From the NCBI GenBank assembly GCA_903928275.1, contig CAIYQJ010000087.1, forward strand, positions 1-6,801: a stretch of DNA of 6,801 bases, given 5' to 3'. The position numbers were made by a program, and so were the translations under genes. The notes below the pieces were generated by a model. That model searched no databases, was not told the DNA's origin, and saw only the letters and a program-made list of their open reading frames with translations. Numbering within the stretch: position 1 is the stretch's first letter; each line of letters begins with the position of its first letter. The DNA is from an uncultured Chloroflexota bacterium. Its GTDB lineage: Bacteria; Chloroflexota; Limnocylindria; Limnocylindrales; CSP1-4. Below are positions 5,495-6,801 of the stretch, piece by piece.

Positions 5495-6801
5495 TCAGCC
5501 CTCCTCGCCGAGCGCCCGCGGCAGGCCATGCTCCCACGCGTGCGCGAGGTCGGTCACGGGGAGGTCGATCTCGTCGGCGACGCCCGCGCCGCGTCCCTCC
5601 GCCGCGCCCGTGGCGCCGCTGCCGTTGAGCGCGACGACGAGCCGCTGGCCGCCGATGGTCCCGATCCGCGCGACCGGCACGCCGTGGCGTTCGGCGAGAC
5701 CGTAGACGGCGTCCACGTCCGCCGCGTCGCACGTGAGGACGATCCGGCTGGGACTCTCGCCGAACAGGGCGACGGCCGGCGGCCCCTCCACGGCGACGCC
5801 GACCCGGGCACCGACCCGGCCGAGGATCGCGCACTCCGCAAGCGTCGTCGCCAGCCCACCGCCCGAGACGTCCTGGGCCGACGCGACGAGGCGCGCGGCG
5901 ATCGCGTCGCGGATGAACTCCTGGACGGCGCGCTCCCTGGCGAGGTCGAGCGGAGGCGGGCCCTCGTCGGGTGCGATCCCCGCGATCGACGCGTAACGGC
6001 TGCCGCCGAGTCCGGGCGCCGCCTCGCCGACGACGATGACCACGTCGCCGGCCGATCGGAACGCGGGCGCCGCGCGGACCTCGACGTCGTCGAGGAGGCC
6101 GACGACGCCGATCACCGGGGTCGGCGCGATGGCGCCCCCGGTCGACTCGTTGTAGAGCGAGACGTTGCCGCCGGTCACGGGCACGCCGAGCGCGCGGCAG
6201 GCGTCGGCGAGGCCGCGCACGCCCTCCGACAGCTGCCAGAACGCCTCGGGCCGCGTCGGGTCGCCGTAGTTCAGGCAGTTCGTCACCCCGAGGGGACGCG
6301 CGCCGACGACCGAGACGTTCCGGGTCGCCTCGGCGACGCTCATCGCCGCGCCGAGGTACGGATCGAGCGCGGACACGCCCTGCACGCCGTCGGTCGTCGC
6401 CACGAGCCCCTTGCGCGTGCCGCGCACGCGGAGGACGGCGGCGCCGCCGACCGCCGAGGCGACGGTGCTCGTCCCCACGTGGCGGTCGTACTGCTCGTAG
6501 ACCCAGCGGCGGCTCGCCCCGTTCTCGTCGCCGAGGAGCGCCAGGAGGACCGCGCCGGGGTCCACGCCGCGTTCGGGCAGGCCCGCCTCCGTCTCGACGG
6601 CGGGGCCGGGCGCCGGCGCGAGCCGCCGCCGCGCCGGCGGCTCGGCGCGTCGGGCGTGGACGATCGCGTCACTCGTGAGCGCGCGGGCCGGGATGCGCGC
6701 GAGCTCTCGCGCCCCCGGCGCGGCGGCGCCCGAGGCGTCGGTCCCGCCGGTGACGATCGCGATGTCGCCGTCGCCGGTGACGCGGCCGATCACCGTGGAC
6801 C
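5495..6801 (-). CDS. purL: Phosphoribosylformylglycinamidine synthase, small-type PurL (C-terminal part, 5' end outside window)
   Basis: This encodes the synthetase subunit that converts FGAR to FGAM using ATP and ammonia from glutamine (purine step 4, cytosolic). About 435 residues are visible and the frame stays open to the right edge. A GTG at 6793 encodes an internal Val (context STVIGRVTG) and is not the start. Counting from that Val, the motifs are RRWVYEQYDRHVG (95-107), the ATTDGVQG loop (132-139), SVAEATRNVSVVGARPLGVT (152-171), NCLNYGDPTRPE (172-183), GGNVSLYNES (208-217), DVSGGGLATTLAE (308-320) and LFGESPSR (343-350). These belong to the second half of PurL. Comparison with the roughly 740-residue Bacillus enzyme suggests about 300 residues are missing upstream. 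The chain ends soon after the AIRS-like C domain with no glutaminase domain, so separate PurQ and PurS are expected. An Arg/Ala/Pro-rich linker (about 48-66) is poorly conserved. The stop TGA lies 3 bases before purF. Confidence 0.96.
   Translation of the reverse strand, partial: STVIGRVTGDGDIAIVTGGTDASGAAAPGARELARIPARALTSDAIVHARRAEPPARRRLAPAPGPAVETEAGLPERGVDPGAVLLALLGDENGASRRWVYEQYDRHVGTSTVASAVGGAAVLRVRGTRKGLVATTDGVQGVSALDPYLGAAMSVAEATRNVSVVGARPLGVTNCLNYGDPTRPEAFWQLSEGVRGLADACRALGVPVTGGNVSLYNESTGGAIAPTPVIGVVGLLDDVEVRAAPAFRSAGDVVIVVGEAAPGLGGSRYASIAGIAPDEGPPPLDLARERAVQEFIRDAIAARLVASAQDVSGGGLATTLAECAILGRVGARVGVAVEGPPAVALFGESPSRIVLTCDAADVDAVYGLAERHGVPVARIGTIGGQRLVVALNGSGATGAAEGRGAGVADEIDLPVTDLAHAWEHGLPRALGEEG
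5500..5506 (-). promoter_or_regulatory. Ribosome binding site of purF inside the purL 3' end
   Basis: On the minus strand this reads GAGGAGG and ends 8 bases before the GTG start of purF at 5491. It also encodes the last Glu residues of PurL (the C-terminus is GEEG). It supports GTG 5491 as the purF start. Confidence 0.75.
6616..6648 (-). repeat. Strong GC-rich inverted repeat inside purL
   Basis: Bases 6619-6628 and 6635-6644 form a perfect 10-bp stem with a 6-base loop. A further 3 bp (6616-6618 with 6646-6648) pair past a single bulged base at 6645. It lies in the part of purL that encodes the Arg/Ala/Pro-rich linker, which is not strongly conserved in the family. In DNA this rich in GC such a hairpin may arise by chance. 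It has no T-tract, so it is not a classical terminator. Confidence 0.4.

Noticed and set aside
1..6801. Hidden mobile element, CRISPR, toxin-antitoxin or defence system
   Set aside because: The window is almost fully occupied by purine genes. No terminal repeats, spaced repeats, transposase motifs or tRNA-like cloverleaf were seen.

Overview
The window is a very GC-rich stretch (third codon positions almost all G or C) in which every credible gene lies on the minus strand. Read in transcription order, from high to low coordinates, it holds the distal part of a de novo purine biosynthesis operon: the C-terminal part of purL (cut by the right edge), purF, purM, and one long gene that fuses purN to purH. 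After a 92-base gap comes the start of an unrecognised Ala-rich protein that runs off the left edge. The first four genes are packed tightly: a 3-base gap purL/purF, an 8-base overlap purF/purM, and a 4-base ATGA overlap purM/purN-purH. This indicates a single mRNA with translational coupling.

Together the enzymes supply PRPP to phosphoribosylamine (PurF), GAR to FGAR (PurN domain), FGAR to FGAM (PurL), FGAM to AIR (PurM), and AICAR to FAICAR to IMP (PurH domain). The gene order L-F-M-N-H is that of the Bacillus-type pur operon. PurF carries the conserved cysteines of the iron-sulfur (Bacillus-type) class. PurL looks like the C-terminal part of a small PurL, which needs separate PurS and PurQ subunits; these would be expected upstream, outside the window. 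The usual next gene, purD, is not seen: the operon appears to end at purN-purH.

The base composition and operon order would fit a high-GC Chloroflexota or actinobacterial-type soil or freshwater bacterium. That is a weak inference, because no rRNA or lineage-defining marker is present. The control region of the operon lies outside the window.

The most unusual element is the PurN-PurH fusion, which puts both 10-formyl-THF-dependent transformylases and IMP cyclohydrolase on one 790-residue chain. Smaller oddities are lineage-type insertions in PurF and PurM, a purL/purF junction in which both genes share one reading frame separated by TGA-GCC, and the uncharacterised Ala-rich helical protein after the operon. 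I found no mobile element, CRISPR array, tRNA, rRNA or defence-like system.
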